From NCBI GenBank assembly GCA_934316545.1, contig CAKRDT010000025.1, positions 1-30,023 on the forward strand: a stretch of 30,023 nucleotides of DNA, given 5' to 3'. A program made the translations under genes and the position numbers. Below the pieces are notes generated by a model, which worked only from the letters and a program-made list of their open reading frames with translations, was not told the origin of the DNA and ran no database searches. Positions within the stretch are counted from its first letter, which is position 1; every line of letters begins with the position of its first letter. Of the stretch, positions 9,215 through 16,502 are shown one piece after another. The DNA comes from an uncultured Agathobacter sp. (GTDB lineage: Bacteria > Bacillota > Clostridia > Lachnospirales > Lachnospiraceae).

Positions 9215-9243
9215 ATTATATGGGAAATTGAACCAATTGTCAA
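9215..9243 (-). promoter_or_regulatory. Consensus sigma-A promoter of the his operon
   Basis: In the minus direction TTGACA (9243-9238), 17 bp, TATAAT (9220-9215): a perfect match to the consensus. The -35 box includes the recU stop codon. Transcription would start near 9208, leaving a leader of roughly 150 nt before hisZ. In that leader I see no T-box sequence, no run of histidine codons and no strong terminator, so how the operon responds to histidine is not visible. Confidence 0.85.
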
Positions 9244-9773
9244 TCCCTTGATGCAAGATCCTTTTGCAATGTATGCAGATACGGCACCAATACGCCGGAG
9301 ATTTCCGGTAAAAAGTATTCCGGATCGAGTTCTTCCATTCGAAAACTTTTGCGGCCTCCCTCCATAGCCCGCTTCCAGAAGCGTTTCAATTCCGAAAATC
9401 TTAAATAATAAAACCGATCACAATGCGTGTAAGAAATTAAAATAAAAGAGATACCGTCCTGCTTTTCGAAGGCTTCCATGAAAGCAACCTGATGCTCATG
9501 GATATTTGCAAGCGGAAATGTATCGGTATTGCATTCCTTTGCATCGAAACAGACCGGAATTCCCTGTACAGCTCCAATATAGTCAACGGTACTCTTTTGA
9601 TCAAAGTATGCGAGCGTAATGTGACGCGACTGTTTATCAATATCAATCGGTGTAATCGGAGTTGGAATCTTTTGGATGAGAGCAAGTCCATTCTCCAAAT
9701 ATTTTTCATTTGTCCGGTTGAGCATATCTTCTAAAGTAGAACCTCGAAGACCTCTCGAATTCCATGTTGGCAT
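9240..9773 (-). CDS. recU: Holliday junction resolvase RecU
   Basis: Resolves four-way DNA junctions in recombination and repair in Gram-positive bacteria. Family signatures are RGLRGSTLEDMLN near the N-terminus, LIQKIPTPI, STVDYIGAVQG with Asp64, CFDAKE with Asp77 and Lys79, and NIHEHQVAFME. The spacing Asp64, then 13 residues, then D-x-K equals that of the B. subtilis active site (Asp88, Glu101, Lys103), except that the glutamate is an aspartate here. At 177 residues it is somewhat shorter than B. subtilis RecU. The ATG at 9773 has a GGGAG site. No good promoter is seen upstream; the gene is probably the last of the pepD-to-RluA operon, now separated by the palindromic element. Confidence 0.88.
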   Translation of the reverse strand: MPTWNSRGLRGSTLEDMLNRTNEKYLENGLALIQKIPTPITPIDIDKQSRHITLAYFDQKSTVDYIGAVQGIPVCFDAKECNTDTFPLANIHEHQVAFMEAFEKQDGISFILISYTHCDRFYYLRFSELKRFWKRAMEGGRKSFRMEELDPEYFLPEISGVLVPYLHTLQKDLASRD

Positions 9774-9806
9774 AATGTCTCCCTTTATTTATCATCTTAG
9801 ATAAGC

Positions 9807-9880
9807 GTTTGCGAAACTCCTGTGGCGGCGTGCTCCGGCTGGGCTGACCCGGTGGCGGGCTTCTATGCTGAACACTAGTT
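9807..9880 (+). repeat. Left 74-bp terminal inverted arm of the palindromic element
   Basis: Begins GTTTGCGAAACTCC and ends AACACTAGTT. It is identical over all 74 bases to the reverse complement of 10273-10346. It is rich in G and C compared with the interior and starts 4 nt after the left copy of the flanking direct repeat. Confidence 0.95.
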
Positions 9881-10010
9881 TAGACAAAATCATTGAATTT
9901 GCGAAAATCTCTGCTGGGCTCAATTTTTATGTCCGAGCAACGCTTCGACTGTGGCACTCCAAGTGTCCGTCTGACACAGATGTGCTCAAAATTTCTAGTC
10001 TGCCTAAGAG

Positions 10011-10038
10011 GGGCACTTTGTGAATTTTGATTGTGCCC
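10011..10038. other. Local hairpin inside the palindromic element, left half
   Basis: GGGCAC (10011-10016) and GTGCCC (10033-10038) form a 6-bp stem. A counterpart occurs at the mirror position in the right half (10109-10137). Local hairpins are therefore nested within the long-range palindrome. Confidence 0.5.
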
Positions 10039-10057
10039 ACTCTCGGTTAATGTCTCC

Positions 10058-10093
10058 CCTCATAGAATTGTGGAGAGCCATTAAGTTATGAGG
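10058..10093. other. Central hairpin at the tip of the palindrome
   Basis: CCTCATA (10058-10064) pairs with TATGAGG (10087-10093). The centre falls within a base or two of the symmetry centre of the whole element, so this would be the end of the long hairpin. A second small hairpin, GGTCG (10092-10096) with CGACC (10103-10107), follows directly. Confidence 0.55.
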
Positions 10094-10108
10094 TCGCAAA
10101 CACGACCC

Positions 10109-10137
10109 GTGGGCACTCGTTCACAAAGGTGCCCCAC
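10109..10137. other. Local hairpin inside the palindromic element, right half
   Basis: GTGGGCAC (10109-10116) pairs with GTGCCCCAC (10129-10137) with one bulged base. It mirrors the hairpin at 10011-10038, which suggests that the local fold has been kept in both halves although the loops differ. Confidence 0.5.
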
Positions 10138-10272
10138 GTAAGGCAGACACGAAATCCATCGGACACATTCTGTGTTCAGACGAACATTCGGAGCGCCACT
10201 GTCTAAGCTTGAGCGGACAAAAATCATAGAAAGAGCCCAGCGGACATTTTCAGCAAATTCTTGATTTGGGAT

Positions 10273-10346
10273 AACTAGTGTTCAGCATAGAAGCCCGCCA
10301 CCGGGTCAGCCCAGCCGGAGCACGCCGCCACAGGAGTTTCGCAAAC
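10273..10346 (-). repeat. Right 74-bp terminal inverted arm of the palindromic element
   Basis: Exact reverse complement of 9807-9880. It ends 5 nt before the right copy of the 12-bp direct repeat (10352-10363). Just outside, 10371-10380 holds CACAAACGCC, an imperfect further copy of the GCGTTTGCG-type terminus. Confidence 0.95.
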
Positions 10347-10379
10347 ATCTAATCATCTTAGATTGGTGTTCACAAACGC

Positions 10380-11333
10380 CTAATTTATGATCTGGGCAAA
10401 AATATCCGGTGTCGGTGCCGTAAACGTGCGCCCATCCGGAAATTCCAGCCGATAAGCATGAAGCAGCTGATGCGTTACATGATCCGCCTCATAATATGCT
10501 TGATTGACACCTGCATCTCCGTATTTCATATCTCCGATAATCGGATGACCAATGGAGGCAAGATGTGCACGGATCTGATGCGTGCGTCCGGTAATCAGAT
10601 GAATTTCAAGTTCCGTCACATGCTTCTTCACTGTAACCGGCTTATATGCGGTTTCAATATAGCAGGCGCCTTCCGTTTCTTCCTTTAAGATCATCACCCG
10701 GTTTGTCTTTTCATCCTTTTTCAGATAACCGGATAAATATGCCGGTTCCTTCACCTCACCGTCAACAAGCGCCCGATAGAATTTTCGGATCGTTCGATCC
10801 TTTAGCATCCGGGATAACATCTGGGAACCATGTAAGCTTTTGCCCATGAGAAGCAATCCTGTCGTGTTGCGGTCAAGACGGTTGCACACGGATGGGCGAA
10901 AGCTTGTAAAGCCTTCAAGTTGAAGGCTTCCGGAACGGATTAAGTAACCAAGCAGATATTCGTTTGCAGACAGATCCGTATCCTTTGCCTTTTGCGAAAG
11001 CATATTATAAGGCTTGTCTGCAATCAGAATATCTTCATCCTCGTAAACGACACGAATCCCCTTCATCGGAAGTGATTTAAGCTGTTCATATTCCGCCTTC
11101 TGTACTTCAGGATCCTGCATGAACTTCATAATCGTCTCTTCGCTGAAAAACACCTGAACCTTATCGCCTTTTTTTAATTGCTCCTTACCTGTCATTTTTG
11201 CCTTGTTGCAGGTAATATTCTTTTTTCTAAGCATCTTATAAAGGAAACCTGTGGATGCATTCGGCAGGATTTTCTTTAAATATTTGTCAAGACGCTGCCC
11301 CGCCTCATTCGCTCCGATGATAAATTCTCTCAT
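10380..11333 (-). CDS. RluA-family 23S rRNA pseudouridine synthase (RluC/RluD-like)
   Basis: Converts specific uridines in 23S rRNA to pseudouridine. An S4 RNA-binding domain lies at about residues 13-60 (GQRLDKYLKKILP, then NKAKMTGKEQLKKGDKVQVFF). The catalytic motif NRLDRNTTGLLLMGK holds the nucleophile Asp154, followed by ITGRTHQIRAHLASIGHPIIGD near the C-terminus. The 317-residue length is typical for RluC/RluD. The exact target uridine cannot be assigned by eye. It lies 35 nt after the YgiQ-type gene; the upstream ribosome binding site (AAGTGG) is weak. Downstream, the palindromic element separates it from recU. Confidence 0.92.
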   Translation of the reverse strand: MREFIIGANEAGQRLDKYLKKILPNASTGFLYKMLRKKNITCNKAKMTGKEQLKKGDKVQVFFSEETIMKFMQDPEVQKAEYEQLKSLPMKGIRVVYEDEDILIADKPYNMLSQKAKDTDLSANEYLLGYLIRSGSLQLEGFTSFRPSVCNRLDRNTTGLLLMGKSLHGSQMLSRMLKDRTIRKFYRALVDGEVKEPAYLSGYLKKDEKTNRVMILKEETEGACYIETAYKPVTVKKHVTELEIHLITGRTHQIRAHLASIGHPIIGDMKYGDAGVNQAYYEADHVTHQLLHAYRLEFPDGRTFTAPTPDIFAQIIN

Positions 11334-11368
11334 AATCCACTTCTTTTTAAACCCGGTTTATACCGTAA

Positions 11369-13339
11369 TTACTTCTTTTTATGAATATTCCGTATCGTCT
11401 TTTTCTTAGCCTTCGCTGAATTGTTCTTTGTCGATCCGTTCTTTGGCATAGCTTTCGAGGAAGCCGCGTATTTCTTGCTGCCGGAATTCTTCCCTGATCT
11501 ATTTTTACCCGTTTCCGATCCATATCCGTTTGAAGAATGAAACTTACGCGGGCGAATCAGGCAATGCTTATCAAAACCGATCAGATCCTCACGTCCGGCT
11601 TTCACGAGCGCTTCATGCACAAGATCATAGTTCTTCGGATTTCGATACTGAATCAAAGCACGCTGCATCGCCTTTTCATGCGGATTCGTTGCCACATAGA
11701 CCGGCTCCATCGTCCGCGGATCAAGCCCGGTATAGTACATACAGGTTGAAATCGTCGACGGCGTTGGATAGAAATCCTGCACCTGCTCCGGCATATAACC
11801 AAGATCCCTCAGATATTCCGCTAGTTCAATGGCTTCTTTTAAGGTTGAACCCGGATGTGAAGACATCAGGTACGGAACTAAATACTGTTCTTTGCCGATT
11901 TTTTTGTTCATCTCCTTGTAAGCCTTCACGAAGCTATTGTATACTTCAACACTAGGCTTGCCAAGTTTCTGTAACACAGCATTGCTGATATGTTCCGGCG
12001 CAACCTTAAGCTGTCCGCTGACATGATGCTCACAAAGCTCGCGAAGAAACGTGCGGTCCCTGTCATACATCAGGTAATCAAACCGGATTCCCGAACGGAT
12101 AAAAACTTTCTTAACCTTAGGCAGTTCACGTAACTTTCGAAGCAATGCAATATAATCCTTATGGTCTACCTCCAGATTCTTGCAAGGCGTTGGAAAAAGG
12201 CACTGCTTCTTCGGACAGGCCCCCTTTGTCATCTGTTTGCTGCATGCCGGTGCACGAAAGTTTGCGGTCGGCCCACCGACATCATGAATATATCCTTTAA
12301 AGTCCGGATCCTGCGTGATCATTTTTGCTTCCTCAATAATGGATTCGTGGCTTCTTGTCTGGATAATTCTTCCCTGATGGAATGTCAGCGCACAAAAGCT
12401 GCAGCCACCAAAACATCCACGATTGCTGATCAAAGAAAATTTAATTTCCCGAATCGCAGGAACACCGCCGGCTGCCTCATAAGACGGATGATAATTACGC
12501 ATATACGGAAGCGCATAGACTGCATCCATCTCCTCCTGATTCAAAGGTTTTGCAGGCGGATTTTGCACAACAAATGTTGTTCCTCCATAGGGTTCGAACA
12601 ATCTCTTACCAGAAAACGGATCGGTATTACAATATTGGGTATAAAAACTGGAAGCAAATTTGCGCTTATCTTCCTTAATCTCGTCATAATCCGCGAGTTC
12701 AATCGCGTCGTAGATCATATCACGATTCTTCGTTTTAAAAACCGTTCCCTCAATAAAGGTAATATCCCTCACTGCAATGCCGGCGTTTAGCGCATCTGCG
12801 ATCTCAATAATACTGCGCTCTCCCATTCCGTATGAAATAAGATCCGCACCCGAATCAAGAAGAATCGAGCGTTTCACTTTATTAGACCAATAATCGTAAT
12901 GTGCCATACGTCTGAGGCTTGCCTCGATTCCACCTATAATAATCGGTGTATTCTTGTAAGTATGCCGGATCAGATTGCAATACACAACCGTAGCATAATC
13001 CGGGCGTTTTCCCATCACGCCTCCCGGCGTGTAGGAATCCATCGCCCTGCGTTTCTTAGAAACAGAATAATGGTTAACCATCGAATCCATATTACCTGAC
13101 GTTACAAGAAACGCAAGGCGCGGAGTTCCAAGAATCGAAATAGAATCATCCTCTTTCCAATCCGGCTGCGAAATAATTCCGACTGTATAACCGTGTGATT
13201 CTAAAATGCGTGCAATAATCGCATGCCCGAACGACGGATGATCCACATATGCGTCTCCGCAGACATAGACAAAGTCAAGCTGCTCGATTCCGCGATCGAT
13301 CATGTCCTGTTTTGAAATTGGAAGATAGCCTTCGTACAT
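11369..13339 (-). CDS. YgiQ-family radical SAM protein
   Basis: A 656-residue radical SAM protein with the cluster motif C309-x3-C313-x2-C316 ([19 protein letters not shown]). The family N-terminus is also evident ([33 protein letters not shown]). The reaction is not known. The last ~60 residues are rich in Lys, Ser, Asn and Gly and are probably a flexible, possibly RNA-binding tail, as in other members. The ATG at 13339 has a good AAGGAGAAACA site. The gene sits between two pseudouridine synthase genes on the same strand, which hints at, but does not prove, a role in RNA or ribosome modification. Confidence 0.92.
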   Translation of the reverse strand: MYEGYLPISKQDMIDRGIEQLDFVYVCGDAYVDHPSFGHAIIARILESHGYTVGIISQPDWKEDDSISILGTPRLAFLVTSGNMDSMVNHYSVSKKRRAMDSYTPGGVMGKRPDYATVVYCNLIRHTYKNTPIIIGGIEASLRRMAHYDYWSNKVKRSILLDSGADLISYGMGERSIIEIADALNAGIAVRDITFIEGTVFKTKNRDMIYDAIELADYDEIKEDKRKFASSFYTQYCNTDPFSGKRLFEPYGGTTFVVQNPPAKPLNQEEMDAVYALPYMRNYHPSYEAAGGVPAIREIKFSLISNRGCFGGCSFCALTFHQGRIIQTRSHESIIEEAKMITQDPDFKGYIHDVGGPTANFRAPACSKQMTKGACPKKQCLFPTPCKNLEVDHKDYIALLRKLRELPKVKKVFIRSGIRFDYLMYDRDRTFLRELCEHHVSGQLKVAPEHISNAVLQKLGKPSVEVYNSFVKAYKEMNKKIGKEQYLVPYLMSSHPGSTLKEAIELAEYLRDLGYMPEQVQDFYPTPSTISTCMYYTGLDPRTMEPVYVATNPHEKAMQRALIQYRNPKNYDLVHEALVKAGREDLIGFDKHCLIRPRKFHSSNGYGSETGKNRSGKNSGSKKYAASSKAMPKNGSTKNNSAKAKKKTIRNIHKKK

Positions 13340-13359
13340 TGTTTCTCCTTACATCGAAT

Positions 13360-13376
13360 ATCAGGGAGTACCTGAT
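13360..13376. repeat. Short inverted repeat between the RsuA-type and YgiQ-type genes
   Basis: ATCAGG, 5 bases, CCTGAT: a perfect 6-bp hairpin just before the ribosome binding site of the YgiQ-type gene. No U-run follows on either strand, so it is not an obvious terminator; it could be an RNA processing or stability element. Low certainty that it matters. Confidence 0.3.
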
Positions 13377-13390
13377 GTGTTTACAAAGCC

Positions 13391-14113
13391 TTACCTGCGC
13401 AAAGCCTCTATTTCATATTCTGTCAATTTACGGTATTCGCCGGGTTTTAAATCACCGAGTGCCAAATCGCCGAGTGAAATTCTTTTCAGATAAACAACCC
13501 TGCAACCGACCGTCTCAAACATCCGTTTTATCTGATGAAAACGTCCCTCTGAAATGGTAAGGTTCGCAGGATAAACCGGCGCGTCCGATGCACCTTTTTG
13601 TTCCGGCAGGATTTCAAGTTCGGCCGGCAAAGTCAATTTTTCGTCACCGATGTCCACTCCTTTTGCAAAAAGCGTAACGGCTTCGGCCGGAACCTTTTGA
13701 TCCAATACGGCATAATAAGTTTTTTTCACATGGTGTGCCGGACTCATCAGATGATGATTCAATGAGCCATCATTGGTAATGATGAGAAGTCCCTCTGTAT
13801 CTTTGTCAAGTCTGCCGACAGGGGAACAGTCTTTTTTTACCTGTTCCGGGAAATAATCCATAACCGTCCGGTGTACAGCATCCGTTTTGGCGGTCACACA
13901 ACCTGCCGGCTTATAAAACAGGTAATAAGAAGTCGTTTCATATTCCACCACATTCCCGTCGACGGTAATCCGATCCTTTGATGGATGAATCTTTTCTTCC
14001 GGTTTCCTGCAGATGGATCCGTTTACAGAAACAATACCGCTTTTTAATTTCTTTTTTACTTCCGAGCGGGTGCCGTAGCCTGCATCCGCAAGAAATTTGT
14101 CTAATCGAATCAT
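13391..14113 (-). CDS. RsuA-family pseudouridine synthase (small-subunit or RluB-type)
   Basis: Pseudouridine synthase of the RsuA/RluB/RluE/RluF group. An S4 domain opens the protein (MIRLDKFLADAGYGTRSEVK). The catalytic motif GRLDKDTEGLLIITNDG contains Asp103, and EGRFHQIKRMFETVG is the C-terminal family motif. At 240 residues it fits RsuA. I chose the ATG at 14113, which has GGAG 5 nt upstream, over an in-frame GTG at 14119 that lies too close to that site. It follows pepD with a gap of about 10 nt. Whether the target is 16S or 23S rRNA cannot be decided here. Confidence 0.92.
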   Translation of the reverse strand: MIRLDKFLADAGYGTRSEVKKKLKSGIVSVNGSICRKPEEKIHPSKDRITVDGNVVEYETTSYYLFYKPAGCVTAKTDAVHRTVMDYFPEQVKKDCSPVGRLDKDTEGLLIITNDGSLNHHLMSPAHHVKKTYYAVLDQKVPAEAVTLFAKGVDIGDEKLTLPAELEILPEQKGASDAPVYPANLTISEGRFHQIKRMFETVGCRVVYLKRISLGDLALGDLKPGEYRKLTEYEIEALRR

Positions 14114-14123
14114 GGTCACTCCG

Positions 14124-15572
14124 CTATTTTGCCTGACGCAGGAATTCTACAATAAAATCCCATACACGTCCCGTCGAAGAAATGCTCAGTCTCTCCTTCG
14201 GGGTATGAATATCAAAATTATCCGGTCCGAACGATACACAGTCCAGATCCTTGATCTTATCCGATAACAGGCCACATTCCAGCCCTGCATGGATGGTCTC
14301 AAATACCGGCTCTTTGCCGTAAAGTTTCTCATATACTTTAGCAATTTGTGGACGAAGCGCAGAATCCTGCTTATATTCCCATGCCGGATAATCTCCCTCG
14401 ACTTCAGCTTCTCCACCTAAAAGTTCTACCACTCCAGTTACACGGTCCAACAGATCGGCTTTGCGTGTACCGACGCTGCTTCGAATGGAAGTAACCGTAT
14501 AAAGTGCGTCTTCTTTTAATTCCATAATGCCCAGATTTAAAGAAGTCTCAACAAGACCGTGCATCACCTGACTCATATTCTGTACACCGTTTGGTACACT
14601 TCTAAGATAAAAAATCACGCGGCTGACCGATGCAAAATCAAGAATATCCATCTCCGCCTTACCCAAATCCTCAAATTCAATCCTTACAGCGGGATCTGCC
14701 ACAATAAATTCCTTTTTTAGTTCCGCGCTCAGACTGTCAACGATTTCTTTCGCAAGGTTAACATTTTCACACGGAACAAGAAGTTCTGCCGCACATTCTC
14801 TTGGAATAGCGTTATCTTTGAGCCCCCCGGCAAGTGTGATGATGCCAAACGGTGTCGCTTCAAATAATGTGCGCAGCACACGTCCCATCAATATATTGGC
14901 ATTGCCGTGTTCTTTGTCAATCTCGCTTCCGGAATGTCCACCCTCTAGTCCGGTCATTGTAATCAATATTTTTTGTCCGGTCTGTTTGACTCTTTTCACA
15001 GGCAAAGTCACATTGACGCTCATACCGCCGGCACATCCGGTCAGAAAGCTTCCTTCTACATCACTATCAATGTTTAACATTGTATGTCCGGTCAGCATAG
15101 ACAAATCGATGGCATCCGCACCAAGCATTCCGATTTCTTCATCTACTGTAATCACGACCTCAAGCTTCGGATGCGCAAGCTGATCCGATTCAAGCAATGC
15201 CAAAGCGTATGCAACTGCGATGCCGTCATCTCCTCCGAGCGTGGTACCTTCTGCCATCAGGAAATCACCATCTACATAAAGCTTTAAGCCATCTTTCTCA
15301 AAATCAATCTCTACGTCCTTTTCCTTTTCACAAACCATATCCATATGCCCCTGGATGATGATCGGCTCCGCGGACTCATAACCTTCGGAAGCCTCCTTTA
15401 TCATAACAATATTGTTGCACGCATCCTGATGCCAGATAAGGTTATGCTCTTTTGCAAATTGTACCAGATAATCACTGATTGCTTTCGTATTTCTGGATCC
15501 ATGCGGGATCGCTGCAATCTGTTCAAAATAGTAAAACACTCTCTGTGGATATAATTTTTCGTATAACATCAT
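14124..15572 (-). CDS. pepD: Aminoacyl-histidine dipeptidase (M20 family, PepD)
   Basis: Cytosolic zinc dipeptidase of broad specificity that frees amino acids from dipeptides. M20 metal-site motifs are present: IIQGHMDMVCEK (His76, catalytic Asp78), TTLGGDDGIA (Asp116), VDEEIGMLGA (Glu145/Glu146) and NIDSDVEG (Asp169). The inserted dimerisation domain and the C-terminal IHAGLECG motif complete the family pattern. At 482 residues the length matches PepD. Two ATG codons in a row lie 5 and 8 nt behind an AAGGAGG site, so the exact start may be the second. The start is only 30 nt from the divergent ylbJ start. Confidence 0.94.
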   Translation of the reverse strand: MMLYEKLYPQRVFYYFEQIAAIPHGSRNTKAISDYLVQFAKEHNLIWHQDACNNIVMIKEASEGYESAEPIIIQGHMDMVCEKEKDVEIDFEKDGLKLYVDGDFLMAEGTTLGGDDGIAVAYALALLESDQLAHPKLEVVITVDEEIGMLGADAIDLSMLTGHTMLNIDSDVEGSFLTGCAGGMSVNVTLPVKRVKQTGQKILITMTGLEGGHSGSEIDKEHGNANILMGRVLRTLFEATPFGIITLAGGLKDNAIPRECAAELLVPCENVNLAKEIVDSLSAELKKEFIVADPAVRIEFEDLGKAEMDILDFASVSRVIFYLRSVPNGVQNMSQVMHGLVETSLNLGIMELKEDALYTVTSIRSSVGTRKADLLDRVTGVVELLGGEAEVEGDYPAWEYKQDSALRPQIAKVYEKLYGKEPVFETIHAGLECGLLSDKIKDLDCVSFGPDNFDIHTPKERLSISSTGRVWDFIVEFLRQAK

Positions 15573-15602
15573 AGATTCCTCCTTATTTACATAAATTATG
15601 AT

Positions 15603-16502
15603 ATGAAAAAAATTGTTTGTCTTTGTATCGTTATTCTAATGCTTTTATATTTTATTTTCTTTCCTAAGGATGCATTGGACGCATCAAGGCAGGGGCTGAT
15701 TCTTTGGTTTGAACAAATTCTGCCAACGCTGCTTCCATTTTCCATCCTCTCATATATTGTACTGAAATCCAATATATTTGCCATGTGTAAAAACAGCTCA
15801 CGCAACAGAATCTCCGCTGAAGAATGGTATGTGATTCTTTGTGGTTTTCTGTTTGGATTTCCGATTGGAAGCAAGCTTACCGCGGATCTCTATCGTCAAA
15901 ACCATATTACCAAAGAGCATGCACAGATTCTTTGCGTCTTTACCAATAATTTAAGCCCGCTGTTTGTGATTGCTGTTTTGCAGGAGATTCTGCACCTGAA
16001 AGCATATGCTTCCTTTTATATTCTCTTATATGGTATTCCGTTTATTTATGGAATAATTGGTCTTGCCAAAACAAACAGTCCCTTGCTTTATAAACAAAAA
16101 AACACGGCATCAAGATTTCAAATGAATATGCAAATCGTTGATGCCGGTATTATAAACGGATTCGAAACATTACTGAAAATATGTGGTTATATTATGATGT
16201 TCTCGATTCTGACACAAATGTTGCGGTCTGTCCCATGGAAACATTCACTTTTTCCGCTTCTATTGACCGGCTGCATGGAAGTCACAAATGGAATTTCGTT
16301 ACTTGGAGAATCCGACGTTCCCATTCGCTTAAAATACCTGCTGTCGCTTCTTTTTCTTTCCTTAAACGGAATTTGCGGGTTATTCCAGACCGCCTCCATT
16401 CTAAGTGATACCGGATTATCCATGCGAAACTACTGCAAACACAAGTTGCGGATCATCCTGTTTGAGATAACAGGTACGGTTCTATTGTTCTTCCTCTGCT
16501 GA
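15603..16502 (+). CDS. ylbJ: YlbJ-like sporulation integral membrane protein
   Basis: A 299-residue membrane protein with several hydrophobic helices. Features of the YlbJ / nucleoside-recognition (gate) family are LILWFEQILPTLLPFSIL, CGFLFGFPIGSKLTADLY, FTNNLSPLFVIAV and a helix-rich C-terminus. B. subtilis YlbJ is needed for spores to reach full heat resistance; the transported substrate is unknown. This protein is shorter than B. subtilis YlbJ. The family call is also supported by position, next to rsmD and coaD as in B. subtilis. There is no recognisable ribosome binding site before the ATG, and the 30-nt gap to divergent pepD is very short. The 3' end overlaps the convergent coiled-coil gene by 21 nt. 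Confidence 0.8.
   Translation: MKKIVCLCIVILMLLYFIFFPKDALDASRQGLILWFEQILPTLLPFSILSYIVLKSNIFAMCKNSSRNRISAEEWYVILCGFLFGFPIGSKLTADLYRQNHITKEHAQILCVFTNNLSPLFVIAVLQEILHLKAYASFYILLYGIPFIYGIIGLAKTNSPLLYKQKNTASRFQMNMQIVDAGIINGFETLLKICGYIMMFSILTQMLRSVPWKHSLFPLLLTGCMEVTNGISLLGESDVPIRLKYLLSLLFLSLNGICGLFQTASILSDTGLSMRNYCKHKLRIILFEITGTVLLFFLC

Larger units (their letters stand above)
9803..10351. mobile_element. Gene-free, nearly palindromic element flanked by a 12-bp direct repeat (MITE-like)
   Basis: This fills most of the 606-bp gap between the RluA-type gene and recU, and contains no plausible gene. Arms 9807-9880 and 10273-10346 are perfect 74-bp inverted copies. The 392 bp between are also an inverted repeat about the same centre (near 10076) but with many mismatches and small gaps. 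For example GCTGGGCTC, GTCTGCCT and GGGGCAC in the left half recur inverted in the right half. The direct repeat ATCATCTTAGAT occurs at 9791-9802 and 10352-10363, as expected for a target-site duplication. An alternative reading puts the element ends at TTAGAT...ATCTAA with a 5-bp duplication TCATC. It may be a non-autonomous transposon or a long hairpin RNA gene; I do not recognise a named family. Confidence 0.75.

Noticed and set aside
9807..10346. Invertible switch flanked by inverted repeats
   Set aside because: The arms could recombine, but the interior is itself nearly symmetrical, has no promoter I can see, and no recombinase gene is near, so inversion would change little.
9774..10379. 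CRISPR array or decayed transposase gene
   Set aside because: There are no regularly spaced direct repeats and no open frame of meaningful length on either strand.
11334..11368. TAAACC / GGTTTA repeat between the YgiQ-type and RluA-type genes
   Set aside because: A 13-bp AT-rich palindrome with no U-run on the coding strand; it may be chance.
12161..12790. Plus-strand open frame (209 codons) antisense to the YgiQ-type gene
   Set aside because: Shadow of a well-recognised gene; composition is typical of an antisense frame, with no start signals.
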